A stretch of 37,761 nucleotides of DNA from a virus. Numbering within the stretch: position 1 is the stretch's first letter; each line of letters opens with the position of its first letter. The position numbers were made by a program, and so were the translations under genes. The notes beneath the pieces are model-generated. The model was given only the letters and a program-made list of their open reading frames with translations. It searched no databases and had not been told where the DNA came from. Shown piece by piece: positions 23,109 to 31,479 of this stretch. Location of the stretch: IMG/VR virus record IMGVR_UViG_3300028384_000669, positions 1 through 37,761 of that record; one strand, given 5' to 3'.

Positions 23109-26100
23109 CTATGCTGGCATTGACAGGTTGAGGCCCAACCCGTTCAATTGACTTACTACTTGCTTTGTGATTTCGTTTGCGGCTTGGGAAGTTGTCATTC
23201 CCGTAAAGTTATTCGTCATGATAACCTCGGTGGTGTTGATGAGCGTTTCCACACCTTTGTTCACGACTTGCTTCACCATGTCGCCGGTGATGTTGCCTTT
23301 GCTCATACCGAAGAACATTTCCTCACGGGCGTTGCTAAACTCAAAGGCGGCTTCCTTAGCGGCCTCAATCGGCCCAATGAAGTTATCCTCAATCGCTTCT
23401 TTGGTTCCGGCAAACGGATTCAAGAAGCCTTCGTCGTCGGCCATGCGTTGCACTTGGTTTTGGAATTCCTCAAAGGTTTCGCTGGCAAGAGCCGCCTCCA
23501 TGATGGCACCGTGAAGGTGTTCGGGGATTGCGCCGAAAGCGTCTGCCATCGCACCCTCCATTTCTTCAACGGGCGTGATAAATTCTTTATCGCTAAAACC
23601 TTCTACGACCTTTTCCGATACATAGACCCCAAGACCTTCAACCTTGCGAAGTCCCTTTTTGAAGAAGCCTTCGTTTTCCCGTGCTTGGTAAAATGAGGTT
23701 TCAATGTCTTGGATGTCCTTAATTTGATTGAAATAGTTGCGTGCGGTGTTGGGGTCGTCCACGAACAATTGCGCTTGCTTTTGCGCCGTGATGTCGGTGA
23801 CAACGCCCAACTCTTGTTTGAGCAAATCCAAACGCTGTTGAGCCAATTTGAGAATCGCTGGCTCGGTTTGGTCTGCGAGGATTTGTTTTTGCCGTGCGAT
23901 GTCGGACTCAATCTGTTCTCGGCGGGATGCCATTTGAGCGATAGAAGCGTCGGCGGCATCAGCGGCGATTCGGTTATAGACCTCTTCGCTGGCTTGCATC
24001 GTTTGATTCATCTTTTCAAGAGAAGCCGTGGCATCGTCCGTTGAGTTTTTCAAATCGGGAAAAACCTTGTAGATAAAGTAAGTGATACCTGCAATAGCGA
24101 TGGCCGCGCCAGTTGTTTTTAACGCCATACTAAATCTTGTTGTGGCAACTGCCGCCGTGTTCGCCGCCGCACCTGCGGCTGTAAATCCAGTCATCAAACC
24201 ATAGGAGGCTTTCGTTGCTGTGAACATCTGCACAGTCATGGGAATCATGCTCAAATTGAGCAAGAACATAGAGAATCGTGCCGCTTTCTCATCTTCGGAG
24301 AACATACCGAAGGCCATAGAAAGACCACCAAGCGCACCTGTCATCATCATGATTTTATTATTCACCGCCATTGTGCTTTTTACTACTTTATCGCTTTGAG
24401 CGGCGACTTGGGCCAACCCTGCGTTAAAGACTGGCAACTTTTGAACGACGCCCAAAATTGCCTTTTCGTCCATATTGAAGGCGATAGCCAACTCTCGTGC
24501 GGCTATTTGTGCCGCTTCCATTATCATGTTGTTCTGTGTTTCTGCACTTGAGGATTGACGGACAGCCTGTCCAACTTTGTGATAGGAGGCCGCAAGAATG
24601 CTGTTGGCCGTTGCGTTCCCTGCTGTGCTTTCGCCCATCATCGCCGCCATAAGGACGCGCTTTCCTTCAAGTTGGAGTTGTTGGTTTGTCATTTTCAAAT
24701 TTGCTTGGGCCGCTTTCAACTCCGCTTTTTCTTGTTCAGTAAGCCCGAATTGAATTGCCCGTCGCCGCTGTTGGATGCTTGCGATGGTGTTCTCAAGGTT
24801 CATTCGCTGTGTTGAAATCTTGAAGTTGTGTTCATTCATCAACTTTTCAGCGGCTTTGGAAATAGGAGCCTTGCTTGATATTTCAAGCAATTCTTGTTCT
24901 GTTTTGACAGCCATTCCTCTAAAACGATGTGCTACTTGCATCATCGCCTGTCCTCTTGTCATAAGAGGAATCTCGTTCAACCTTAGACGCATTTCTTGTT
25001 CTCTTAATTTGAGAGTTTCTTTTACCCTATTTGTTCTCGCAAACTCACCCATATTCAAGGTCTGTTGCAGTTGAAATTGTTGCTCTTTGGCTCGGATTTC
25101 AGTAATTTGAGTTTGAAGGGAATCTCTGTGAGCCATAAGAGCCGCACGATTATTGGTGACCTTTCCTGTGGCAAGCCGCAAGGCAACTTCATCTTGACTG
25201 TTTGATGTTGCTTGTAAGCGTAGCATGTTAGACGCCATCAAAGCCTCTCTATCCCGCACAGCGGCGGTTTGGGAAATGGTTCCGAGGTTGGCTCGCAACT
25301 GTTCGCCCTGTCTTCCGTATGCGCTTGCTCTTACGATGTCTTCACCGGCGAGCGCACGCTGAATCTGCAATTGCGTTTGCAGGGAAACATTGAGCGACAT
25401 GATGTTGAGGTTGGCCTCAACAAACGGTGCGTAGAGCCTACCAAGTTGGGACAAATCAAACGCCATGCCGAACAAATCACCGAGGATTGGGATTTGACTA
25501 CCAATCTCTATGAAGTCAGCCATAGCGAGCGTCAATGCGGCTTGGGCGTTTGTAGACTGGATGACCGCCGGTGTGAATTGCTCACCGAGAGCGGCCTTTG
25601 CGTTCTTGAGGTTGGCTTCGGCTTGAGTCAACAGGAAAGCGTTGTCCTCAAACCGCTTATTCAATTCATCCTGTGCCGTGTCCAATTCTTGAACAGCCAT
25701 CTGCTCAAGTTGAATTGTTCGGGTCTTACCTTCTATCAACTTGATAGCACGAACATAGTGGTCGTTGCCAGCAATCGCCTGTGCGATTTCCATTTTAGCC
25801 TGTGCCTGTTGGTCTTTCGCCAACATGCTGATAGCATCGGACGCATCATTGATGATGTCTTTCATTGAGCGCAACTCGCCGTTGACTCCTTTCGTGGTGA
25901 CACCGTATTTTGCTAAAATCTCGCTGTTGTTACCGGTGTCGGCACCAAGGCGGGCATACATCATTTTGAGCGCACGACCGGCTTTTCCTTGTTCTTCACC
26001 GGCTTCAATCAGCGTAGCAGACGCCGCCGCCATGTAGGTGATTTCGTCGCCAGCCAACTTAGCCGACGAAGCGAATTGGTTCATCACGAAGGTGACTTGA

Positions 26101-26783
26101 GCCATCGTTGCCGACGACCGGTTCTCAACGGTGTTCAGTTGGTTGAGCAATTGGATGCTCTCGTTGCGAACCATGTTCGCCTTTTCTTCTGCCGTTAGGC
26201 GGTTGTATTGAGCCTCGGTCAAATTGCCGAACATGAAGCCCGTCTGCTGTTGAAGCGCAATCATGCGCTTCATGGCCTCTTCGGTTTCCATGCCACCAAC
26301 CATACCGAAGGCGATACCGACTTCGGTTGCCGCAGGGATAGCGGCACCGCCACCTACAACCGAGGACAACTGCGCCATCTTAGAACCGGCGGCAAGTGCT
26401 TGGTCGCCAGCGAAACCAAACTGCAAACCAAGTTGTTCAATCTCTCGTCCCATCACATCGGCATTATCGGCGGCAGAAACGAATTTCTCAAACTCAATAC
26501 GAGCGTAGCCTATTTCTTGAGCGAGGGGAACGGTGCTATCCACCAATTCGTTCATTTGCTCGGCAATCAACCCAACGCCTTCGGTAATACCCGACAAACC
26601 GTCAAGCACCAACCCCTGCATGACGGTGATTTTGGCTTGGGCATCACCAATCAATCGCGTGGCTTGGAAGGAACCGACGACATCAAAGAAAATACGGGAT
26701 GCACCGGCTCGCAGAACGAGCATGGTCAATGTGGCGAAAAGAAGCACCACGGGCATAAAGGATAGGAACAATGCTTCTATCAA
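23109..26783 (-). CDS. Tail tape measure protein
   Basis: A 1224-residue protein directly after the tail-assembly chaperones, the conserved place of tape measures. The N-terminus has a hydrophobic segment (residues about 5-27). The region to about residue 350 matches the phage minor tail/tape-measure core with repeated alanine-rich helices (QALAAGSKMAQLSSVVGG, EVGIAFGMVGG, GRALKMMYARLG). A long coiled section follows (400-800), and another hydrophobic stretch near 815-930 could act in membrane passage. At about 0.15 nm per residue the tail would be near 180 nm, an estimate only. It sets tail length and helps genome delivery. Confidence 0.9.
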   Translation of the reverse strand: MIEALFLSFMPVVLLFATLTMLVLRAGASRIFFDVVGSFQATRLIGDAQAKITVMQGLVLDGLSGITEGVGLIAEQMNELVDSTVPLAQEIGYARIEFEKFVSAADNADVMGREIEQLGLQFGFAGDQALAAGSKMAQLSSVVGGGAAIPAATEVGIAFGMVGGMETEEAMKRMIALQQQTGFMFGNLTEAQYNRLTAEEKANMVRNESIQLLNQLNTVENRSSATMAQVTFVMNQFASSAKLAGDEITYMAAASATLIEAGEEQGKAGRALKMMYARLGADTGNNSEILAKYGVTTKGVNGELRSMKDIINDASDAISMLAKDQQAQAKMEIAQAIAGNDHYVRAIKLIEGKTRTIQLEQMAVQELDTAQDELNKRFEDNAFLLTQAEANLKNAKAALGEQFTPAVIQSTNAQAALTLAMADFIEIGSQIPILGDLFGMAFDLSQLGRLYAPFVEANLNIMSLNVSLQTQLQIQRALAGEDIVRASAYGRQGEQLRANLGTISQTAAVRDREALMASNMLRLQATSNSQDEVALRLATGKVTNNRAALMAHRDSLQTQITEIRAKEQQFQLQQTLNMGEFARTNRVKETLKLREQEMRLRLNEIPLMTRGQAMMQVAHRFRGMAVKTEQELLEISSKAPISKAAEKLMNEHNFKISTQRMNLENTIASIQQRRRAIQFGLTEQEKAELKAAQANLKMTNQQLQLEGKRVLMAAMMGESTAGNATANSILAASYHKVGQAVRQSSSAETQNNMIMEAAQIAARELAIAFNMDEKAILGVVQKLPVFNAGLAQVAAQSDKVVKSTMAVNNKIMMMTGALGGLSMAFGMFSEDEKAARFSMFLLNLSMIPMTVQMFTATKASYGLMTGFTAAGAAANTAAVATTRFSMALKTTGAAIAIAGITYFIYKVFPDLKNSTDDATASLEKMNQTMQASEEVYNRIAADAADASIAQMASRREQIESDIARQKQILADQTEPAILKLAQQRLDLLKQELGVVTDITAQKQAQLFVDDPNTARNYFNQIKDIQDIETSFYQARENEGFFKKGLRKVEGLGVYVSEKVVEGFSDKEFITPVEEMEGAMADAFGAIPEHLHGAIMEAALASETFEEFQNQVQRMADDEGFLNPFAGTKEAIEDNFIGPIEAAKEAAFEFSNAREEMFFGMSKGNITGDMVKQVVNKGVETLINTTEVIMTNNFTGMTTSQAANEITKQVVSQLNGLGLNLSMPA

Positions 26784-26801
26784 ACCTCAACCCTCGCTCA
26801 A

Positions 26802-27068
26802 CTATTCGCTACGCTCTACGGGCAAGCCTAAGCCCTGTAAAAAGGCTACACTTTCATTGTCGTTTAAGACTTGGCGTTGTTGTCTCTTTTGGTTGCGACG
26901 AGCCACCATACCTTTACCGTCAAATTTCTTTTTGGACTTGGCGGTTGCGTTGTTGATTTTATCGTTGATGTCCATAGCCACGAGCAAATCAATGCTCATG
27001 CGCTCTTGACCGCCTTCACCGTCATACCTGTCCCACAACTCGGAGGGAAGGGTGCCTTTGTAGGCCAT
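26802..27068 (-). CDS. Tail assembly chaperone, downstream frame (gpT-like)
   Basis: An 88-residue frame in the -1 register relative to the preceding chaperone gene. It is charged and helical (MDINDKINNATAKSKKKFDGKG, RRNQKRQQRQ). ATG 27068 has no ribosome-binding sequence before it, but the frame is open back to a CCCTTTG heptamer at 27101-27107. It is therefore probably made mainly as the C-terminal part of a frameshift fusion of about 214 residues, as lambda gpG-gpGT. The fusion would help load the tail tube protein on the tape measure, whose gene follows 18 nt later. Confidence 0.75.
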   Translation of the reverse strand: MAYKGTLPSELWDRYDGEGGQERMSIDLLVAMDINDKINNATAKSKKKFDGKGMVARRNQKRQQRQVLNDNESVAFLQGLGLPVERSE

Positions 27069-27082
27069 GCACAGCGTTGGTG

Positions 27083-27445
27083 CTACTCGGAAGAATTGTC
27101 CAAAGGGGGCGCACCATCCGGGTCGTCCCCACGCACGAATCCAAGAATCATCCGCAATTCTTCGCTGGTTAGCGAATCCACATCAAAATCCTTTGGCTCA
27201 ACAATTGAACGGGGAACCCATTCACGGATTTGGTGTTCCATGCCTGCGCCTTCTCGTTCCAGCGCATCAGCAAACTCCTTTTGCTGTTCTTCTGTCCATT
27301 GGGTAGTGTCCAACCCAAAGTGCATGTGTTCACGAAAAACCTTCGCTTGGATGTTCTCAATCCGAAGTTTGGTCATACCACCTGCTTGTCGGCAGGTAAT
27401 TTTTGTTCCATCGTCTAATTCAAACTCTTTTGTCAAAACAGGCAT
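27083..27445 (-). CDS. Tail assembly chaperone, upstream frame (gpG-like)
   Basis: A 120-residue acidic protein. It begins with a short strand-rich section (VLTKEFELDDGTKITCRQ) followed by helices (TEEQQKEFADALEREG, TSEELRMILGFVRG). Between the tail tube and tape measure genes, this size and composition fit the first tail assembly chaperone. Near its end the codons CCT TTG preceded by C form a canonical -1 slippery heptamer leading into the next frame. ATG 27445 is taken as start; an in-frame upstream codon at 27457 would add four residues. Confidence 0.75.
   Translation of the reverse strand: MPVLTKEFELDDGTKITCRQAGGMTKLRIENIQAKVFREHMHFGLDTTQWTEEQQKEFADALEREGAGMEHQIREWVPRSIVEPKDFDVDSLTSEELRMILGFVRGDDPDGAPPLDNSSE
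27101..27107 (-). other. Programmed -1 ribosomal frameshift site
   Basis: On the minus strand the heptamer is C-CCT-TTG, the X-XXY-YYZ pattern in the zero frame of the upstream chaperone gene. After slipping one base back, the new frame reads GQFFRVAPTLC and then continues into the 26802-27068 frame with no stop. The product is 115 + 99 residues. Confidence 0.7.
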
Positions 27446-27486
27446 TTCTTTTCTCACTTCTCTTTCCTTTTAGGGGAATACTATAC

Positions 27487-27681
27487 TTATGCTATGATGG
27501 CAACAACGGTGCATGTAATGTTGTTGCTATCTTTTTTTCTGCTGGTTGACGCATTGATAATGATGTCGTCGTTTGCGATTGCGGCTCGCAAAGCCGTAGT
27601 TACTTCGGTAGCCGTTCCTTCAAAGTGCAAAACCGTTAATTTGGTTTTGTCGGGAATAACTGTGCCACCATTGTTTGCCAA
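27487..27681 (-). CDS. Small virion-associated protein (64 aa), TTG start
   Basis: A 64-residue protein between the tail tube and the tail chaperones. It is threonine- and alanine-rich with alternating strands (TKLTVLHFEGTATEV, NNITCTVVAIIA). The start is TTG 27681, with GAGGTG (27688-27693 on the minus strand) about 6 nt upstream, which makes the non-ATG start convincing. It may be a minor tail or tube-associated component. No family known. Confidence 0.55.
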   Translation of the reverse strand: MANNGGTVIPDKTKLTVLHFEGTATEVTTALRAAIANDDIIINASTSRKKDSNNITCTVVAIIA

Positions 27682-27691
27682 TTAAGACACC

Positions 27692-28669
27692 TCAGTAAGC
27701 GGAGGATGTAGCGTTCTTCATGGCAACATCCATCATCTTGTTATCGCTGGTGCTGTAAAGAGCAATAAATGGCACAGACATAGTTTGCGTATCACGGCCC
27801 GACACATTGGCGTCGGGTGCTTCAAAGCGGATTTTGTAGAAGTTGAACACCATCATGTCGGCGGTGCTTTCGTCTCCAAACTGAACCTTCAATTCCACAC
27901 CGCTACCGGACAACTCGTGGCCGTCAGCGGAAGTCAATTGCGTGTAGGTTGGCTCGTCGGAAACTGCCGTGTGAATAATCTTGTTAAACTCAATCGTTCC
28001 GGTGATTTCACGGCGTTGGCTTGGTGGAAGGCGAACATAGGTTGCATCACCAAGTCCACAGGCGTTGTCGCCATCACGGTTGAGGTTGATGTCAAAGGAG
28101 ATGGACTTCACGAGGTTAGAAGCCGTTGCGTTACCGTTAAAGAAAATTTTGGCATCGGAAAAATACAGGGCGGCTCGGTCAGCAAAAGTTGGGGTGCCGA
28201 GGGTGCCAACTGCGCCTTCTGCTTTACCCATCATGGAGGCAGTGACCATAGCGTATTCGTTGATGTTTGCGCTCACAGAAAGACTGTCAATGGCGACACC
28301 TGTGTAGGTGTGTTCCTTTTCTTCACGGCCAACTTTGACGGTAAAAGAACGGTCGGTGCCAGCCTCAGTAAAGGTGTGGGTGTAAGGGTCGGAAGCACCG
28401 GACACGGTGTCCGTTGGGAACAGACCCGAAAGCACGACTCCGGTAAAGTCGTCCGTGGTCATGGCAAGGTTGATGTCGCCCTCGGAAAACTCTTTTCCGG
28501 TGTTGGACTTAGCCGTTCCATAGCGGCTCATGTCGGTGCGTTGAAGCACATCGTAGGTGTGCTTAATGGATTCGTCGTCCACTTCACCATACACTTCGCC
28601 GCTTCCGGGGTCGGTTCCGTAGGTTGTTTCTTTAACAATGGAAACATATCGGTTGCTGAATCCGCTCAT
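27692..28669 (-). CDS. Major tail tube protein
   Basis: A 325-residue protein. The start SGFSNRYVSIVKETTYGT is the typical opening of phage tail tube proteins, and the rest is regular beta structure with repeated strand pairs (YTHTFTEAGTDRSFTVKVG, VKSISFDINLNRDGD, REITGTIEFNK, VELKVQFGDE). It lies between the tail-terminator-like gene and the tail chaperones, as expected. It would polymerise into the tube around the tape measure. No sheath gene is found, so the tail is probably non-contractile. ATG 28669 has AGGTGA 6-7 nt upstream; the earlier in-frame GTG 28678 overlaps that site. A TATA-like box precedes it, in keeping with high expression. Confidence 0.85.
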   Translation of the reverse strand: MSGFSNRYVSIVKETTYGTDPGSGEVYGEVDDESIKHTYDVLQRTDMSRYGTAKSNTGKEFSEGDINLAMTTDDFTGVVLSGLFPTDTVSGASDPYTHTFTEAGTDRSFTVKVGREEKEHTYTGVAIDSLSVSANINEYAMVTASMMGKAEGAVGTLGTPTFADRAALYFSDAKIFFNGNATASNLVKSISFDINLNRDGDNACGLGDATYVRLPPSQRREITGTIEFNKIIHTAVSDEPTYTQLTSADGHELSGSGVELKVQFGDESTADMMVFNFYKIRFEAPDANVSGRDTQTMSVPFIALYSTSDNKMMDVAMKNATSSAY

Positions 28670-28708
28670 GGTATTCACCTTCTCGGTGTTTTCACTACCT
28701 TTAGGTTG

Positions 28709-28717
28709 TTATTTAAG
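28709..28717 (-). promoter_or_regulatory. Possible TATA box for the tail tube gene
   Basis: On the minus strand CTTAAATAA is centred about 44 nt before ATG 28669. A start 26 nt on leaves an 18-nt leader containing AGGTGA. It is one of the few promoter-like sites in the structural arm. Confidence 0.4.
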
Positions 28718-28721
28718 CGTT

Positions 28722-29786
28722 TCACCGATGTCGCATATTGATGCGGCGCATATAGGTCAAAGTAAGCAAGTGCGTGCAAACCGTTGTATCATCGTCTGTC
28801 CGAGTCTGCAACTCCAACTGATACTCATAGAGACTGTCCGTCGTCCCGTTCAAGCCTGTGGTTGTGTATAACTCATCAAAACATTCCCCCACGATGTTGA
28901 GTCCCAAACGGTAGGCATCCTCGTAGGTTGTGCCACGCGTCGTCACATAAATGAGAACATCATATTCTTGGTCAACACGACCACCACCAAGAGCAGCAAA
29001 AGTCGGAGAACCAAGCCCACGCAACAACACATGAATAAACGGAGGAATGCTACGGGACATCATTTCCTGTGAAATGTCATAACCATACTTAATTGAACCA
29101 GCATCAAGGTGAGTCTTGAGATGCGCCCTGCGACTGTTGCGAAGCGACTCCACGATGGATAGACCCATGCGAAGCAGGGTGTCGGTAGCCAAGTCGGAGG
29201 GGGCCAACTCAAGCGGGGAAAAAAAGCCTTTGTCAGTTGCATATACCGAGGCCCATTCTACATTTCCTGTGTTGTTGCCCCATTCAATCGTTCGACTTGA
29301 GCCGGTTGCACCGGTCACCGATAGATACTTTGTTTGAGCATCATCGTCTTCAATCATTTCACGCATATACAGGCGAGCGTTGCCGGATGCGTCAAGGGTT
29401 AGACGAAGCGCAAGGGGAACAGGATTGTCGTTCAGCATTTTGATGTCAAGGTATTCAGTCTCAATTGTTGTCGCACCCACTAACCTAAGCGTTTGGATGT
29501 TGCCGGTCGCTTGGACTTCAACTTTGTGAGTCCCGTTGTCTAACTTCATCAGCACTTCTCCGTTGTCCGGGTCGGTTGAACCGTATTTGATAATCGCAAA
29601 AAGCGTATAAGCGTCGGTTGTGGGCGTCACATTGTATCGGGCGTCGGTGACCACCCACCACTTATTTGCTTCGCTTGCGCCGCTTCCTGTGGCCGTCCAA
29701 GCACCATTGAATTCTCCCGTAGGGGATGTCGGGTCTTCACCATTGAGTCGGTGATTCCAATACTGTTCTGTCGTTGCTATCGCCAT
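28722..29786 (-). CDS. Lectin-like domain fused to a tail-terminator-like domain
   Basis: A 354-residue protein in two parts. Residues 1-195 read as a concanavalin/LamG-type beta-sandwich (YTLFAIIKYGS, GTHKVEVQATG, LALRLTLDASGNARLYMRE). Residues about 200-354 begin with a helix (ATDTLLRMGLSIVESLRN), then a core of strands (PFIHVLLRGLG, QEYDVLIYVTTRG), a helix (YEDAYRLGLNIVGECFDEL) and final strands (YEYQLELQTR, CTHLLTLTYMRR), the pattern of tail-terminator/minor tail proteins that cap the tube. Its place directly before the tail tube gene supports this. A carbohydrate-binding decoration at the neck would be the consequence. The fusion call is from pattern only. Confidence 0.65.
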   Translation of the reverse strand: MAIATTEQYWNHRLNGEDPTSPTGEFNGAWTATGSGASEANKWWVVTDARYNVTPTTDAYTLFAIIKYGSTDPDNGEVLMKLDNGTHKVEVQATGNIQTLRLVGATTIETEYLDIKMLNDNPVPLALRLTLDASGNARLYMREMIEDDDAQTKYLSVTGATGSSRTIEWGNNTGNVEWASVYATDKGFFSPLELAPSDLATDTLLRMGLSIVESLRNSRRAHLKTHLDAGSIKYGYDISQEMMSRSIPPFIHVLLRGLGSPTFAALGGGRVDQEYDVLIYVTTRGTTYEDAYRLGLNIVGECFDELYTTTGLNGTTDSLYEYQLELQTRTDDDTTVCTHLLTLTYMRRINMRHR

Positions 29787-29788
29787 GC

Positions 29789-30415
29789 CTAAAACCTCAA
29801 TCTCTTCTCTACTTCGTTTTTAATCAAACGGTCGAATTCATCCGAAGCCACTTTGATGTAACCAAGACCGGTGATACCCATAAATTGTGCTTGACCTGTG
29901 CCTTTGCCAGCAAACCACGCCGTTTGAGAACCTTTGCGCCCAACTTGACGGCTGTGTTCAGCCGCTTTTGGAGAACGCCAATCAAATACTTTTCTGTTAA
30001 TACCTTCTTCAACTGCTTGACCGATGTTGAATGTTCCGCCGTCGTCGTCGGGGCTTGTGTGAACACCGAACCCGATTTCTCCGCTTCGCTTATTGGGGCC
30101 ACGGCTACCAAACTTTGCTTCAAGAACCAATTCGTCGCCTCTTTGTTTTGCTTTTCTGTCGCCACGCTTGTCATAATCCAGTGAGTCTGCAACTTTTTTT
30201 GCTTGTGGGGTGTGGAACGCATGACCTCGCAGGTATCGGTCTGTTTTGTCCAATGCACGAGAAAATGCGACACCGCTTGCTTCAAACATGGCATTGGCAA
30301 TTACTTTTTGCATATCACGCATAGCCATGTTAAACTCTCGTGTGTCCACGACAATACGAGTTGAACCCCCACCAGTAGAGGTTTTCGTCATTGGGGAAAT
30401 GTGGATGCCACGCAT
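29789..30415 (-). CDS. Tail-completion/neck protein, HK97 gp10-like
   Basis: A 208-residue basic protein. It has a long first helix (TREFNMAMRDMQKVIANAMFE), then a basic central part (DYDKRGDRKAKQRGDELVLEAKFG), glycine-rich strands and a last section (GYIKVASDEFDRLIKNEVEKRL) resembling the family of neck/tail-completion proteins (gp10-like). Position between a head-tail connector candidate and the tail terminator fits. The ATG overlaps the previous stop (TAATG). It probably joins the head connector to the tail tube. Confidence 0.65.
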   Translation of the reverse strand: MRGIHISPMTKTSTGGGSTRIVVDTREFNMAMRDMQKVIANAMFEASGVAFSRALDKTDRYLRGHAFHTPQAKKVADSLDYDKRGDRKAKQRGDELVLEAKFGSRGPNKRSGEIGFGVHTSPDDDGGTFNIGQAVEEGINRKVFDWRSPKAAEHSRQVGRKGSQTAWFAGKGTGQAQFMGITGLGYIKVASDEFDRLIKNEVEKRLRF

Positions 30416-30951
30416 TAGTCCACACTCCCCAAGTGGGCCAGCCGCTTGAGGTTCATGTAGCCCCGCTCTCGCAGGTTGTTTCCACGGATTGTTCCATCGT
30501 TGCTGGCGGTTTGAAAGACGGACTCATCCTCAAGATAATATGCGGCGGCTATGTCGGCGCAAATCTCACGCAGAACATGGGCAAACTCGCCTTCTTGCAC
30601 GGTGACGCCGGACGAATGGCTAAACGAGATGCCTGTGACGCCTGTAAGGTCATTAGAGGATTTACCCGTCCATTTAAAAGAGTCTCCATCTACATTTCCG
30701 TTTCCGGCACTTGAAAAGCCGGAGGCATCGGATAGGGTGATTGTCGTTGCCCCTGCGCTGATTGCGCCGCTGAGAGTTGTTTCTGCGATGTGGTCACTTG
30801 GAACATCTCGCCCGTAGTCTCGGAAGGTTTGGTCAATGTCAATCGTAGCACGACGAATGACACTGGTTAGTCGATTTGATGCACGACTGCGCTGTGCGCT
30901 GTCAAGAGCGAGGCGAGAGCCGACATCGGATGTAGTGCAATAGTAGACCAT
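30415..30951 (-). CDS. Head-tail connector candidate (gp6-like)
   Basis: A 178-residue protein. The first helices (TTSDVGSRLALDSAQRSRASNRL, VIRRATIDIDQTFRDYG) and the last helix (REICADIAAAYYLEDESVF) resemble connector/adaptor proteins that stack below the portal. Between them is an inserted threonine- and serine-rich beta section (ATTITLSDASGFSSAG ... GVTGISFSHSSG) of about 60 residues. ATG 30951 shares bases with the previous stop; GTG 30954 is an alternative. The neighbour at 29789 is a tail-completion candidate, so the two form a neck pair. Confidence 0.6.
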   Translation of the reverse strand: MVYYCTTSDVGSRLALDSAQRSRASNRLTSVIRRATIDIDQTFRDYGRDVPSDHIAETTLSGAISAGATTITLSDASGFSSAGNGNVDGDSFKWTGKSSNDLTGVTGISFSHSSGVTVQEGEFAHVLREICADIAAAYYLEDESVFQTASNDGTIRGNNLRERGYMNLKRLAHLGSVD

Positions 30952-31100
30952 CACATCGCCCCCTGCACATCAACGCCAAGCGAAGCGAACAGGGCAATAG
31001 CGGCATACTTGAGATACTTTGCCATTGTAGACAACTCAAAAACGGCTTGCTCAAGCAGAACAAGTCGTTCTTCTATGGAGTCAAAGCGTTCTTCGCTCAT
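30951..31100 (-). CDS. Small membrane protein with coiled coil, holin/XhlA-like (49 aa)
   Basis: A 49-residue frame that starts in the stop of the previous gene (ATGA overlap). A charged amphipathic helix (SEERFDSIEERLVLLEQAVFELS) is followed by a hydrophobic segment (YLKYAAIALFASLGV). The same order occurs in the 75-residue protein at 31480 and in phage XhlA-type holin-associated proteins. It ends where the neck gene starts. Function in membrane lesion or release is inferred from architecture only. Confidence 0.55.
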   Translation of the reverse strand: MSEERFDSIEERLVLLEQAVFELSTMAKYLKYAAIALFASLGVDVQGAM

Positions 31101-31303
31101 TCTTCTTCGCCTTCCAATTTTTCTACGGTGTCCTTGACTAACTCAACCACTTCTTCGGCGGCATCCACCAATTCGTCAGCGGTAATTTTGCCGTCAGCGG
31201 TAATTTTACGCCAAAGGGCCAGCAGATGCTTACCAGCGTATGCCAAAATCAACAAGTCAACTAAAACAGCCGTAATAATGAATAAAATCAATTCAATGTC
31301 CAT
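31097..31303 (-). CDS. Small membrane protein, holin-like (68 aa)
   Basis: A 68-residue protein with one strong N-terminal membrane segment (ELILFIITAVLVDLLILAYAG), a short basic stretch (LLALWRK), a loop with the repeated words KITADG/KITADE, and an acidic helical tail ending EGEEE. Single-span proteins with this layout are common among phage holins. AAAGGAG lies 11 nt upstream of ATG 31303. It is the third of four overlapping or nearly overlapping small genes, so it probably acts with them. Confidence 0.6.
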   Translation of the reverse strand: MDIELILFIITAVLVDLLILAYAGKHLLALWRKITADGKITADELVDAAEEVVELVKDTVEKLEGEEE

Positions 31304-31307
31304 GTTA

Positions 31308-31478
31308 TCAATCTCCTTTGTAGAGGACTTCTTTTGCGGCGGATAGTGGAATAACGGTAAAATGACGCGTTTCGCCTACCCGATAAATCTTGTAGCCATG
31401 AGGTGTCTCTTCAATGTTCACATTCGTATAGCACCTTTCCGGCGGCTGATACACAATTTTTCCTTTTCTTTTTGTCAT
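31308..31478 (-). CDS. Small basic soluble protein (56 aa) in the membrane cassette
   Basis: A 56-residue frame starting 1 nt after the stop of the XhlA-like gene, with AGGTGATG upstream. It has a basic start (TKRKGKIVYQPPERC), a strand-rich middle (GYKIYRVGETRHFTVIPL) and no membrane segment. Its last codons contain AAAGGAG for the next gene. Family unknown. Its place among small membrane proteins suggests a regulator or partner of the release system, without proof. Confidence 0.55.
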   Translation of the reverse strand: MTKRKGKIVYQPPERCYTNVNIEETPHGYKIYRVGETRHFTVIPLSAAKEVLYKGD

Positions 31479-31479
31479 T

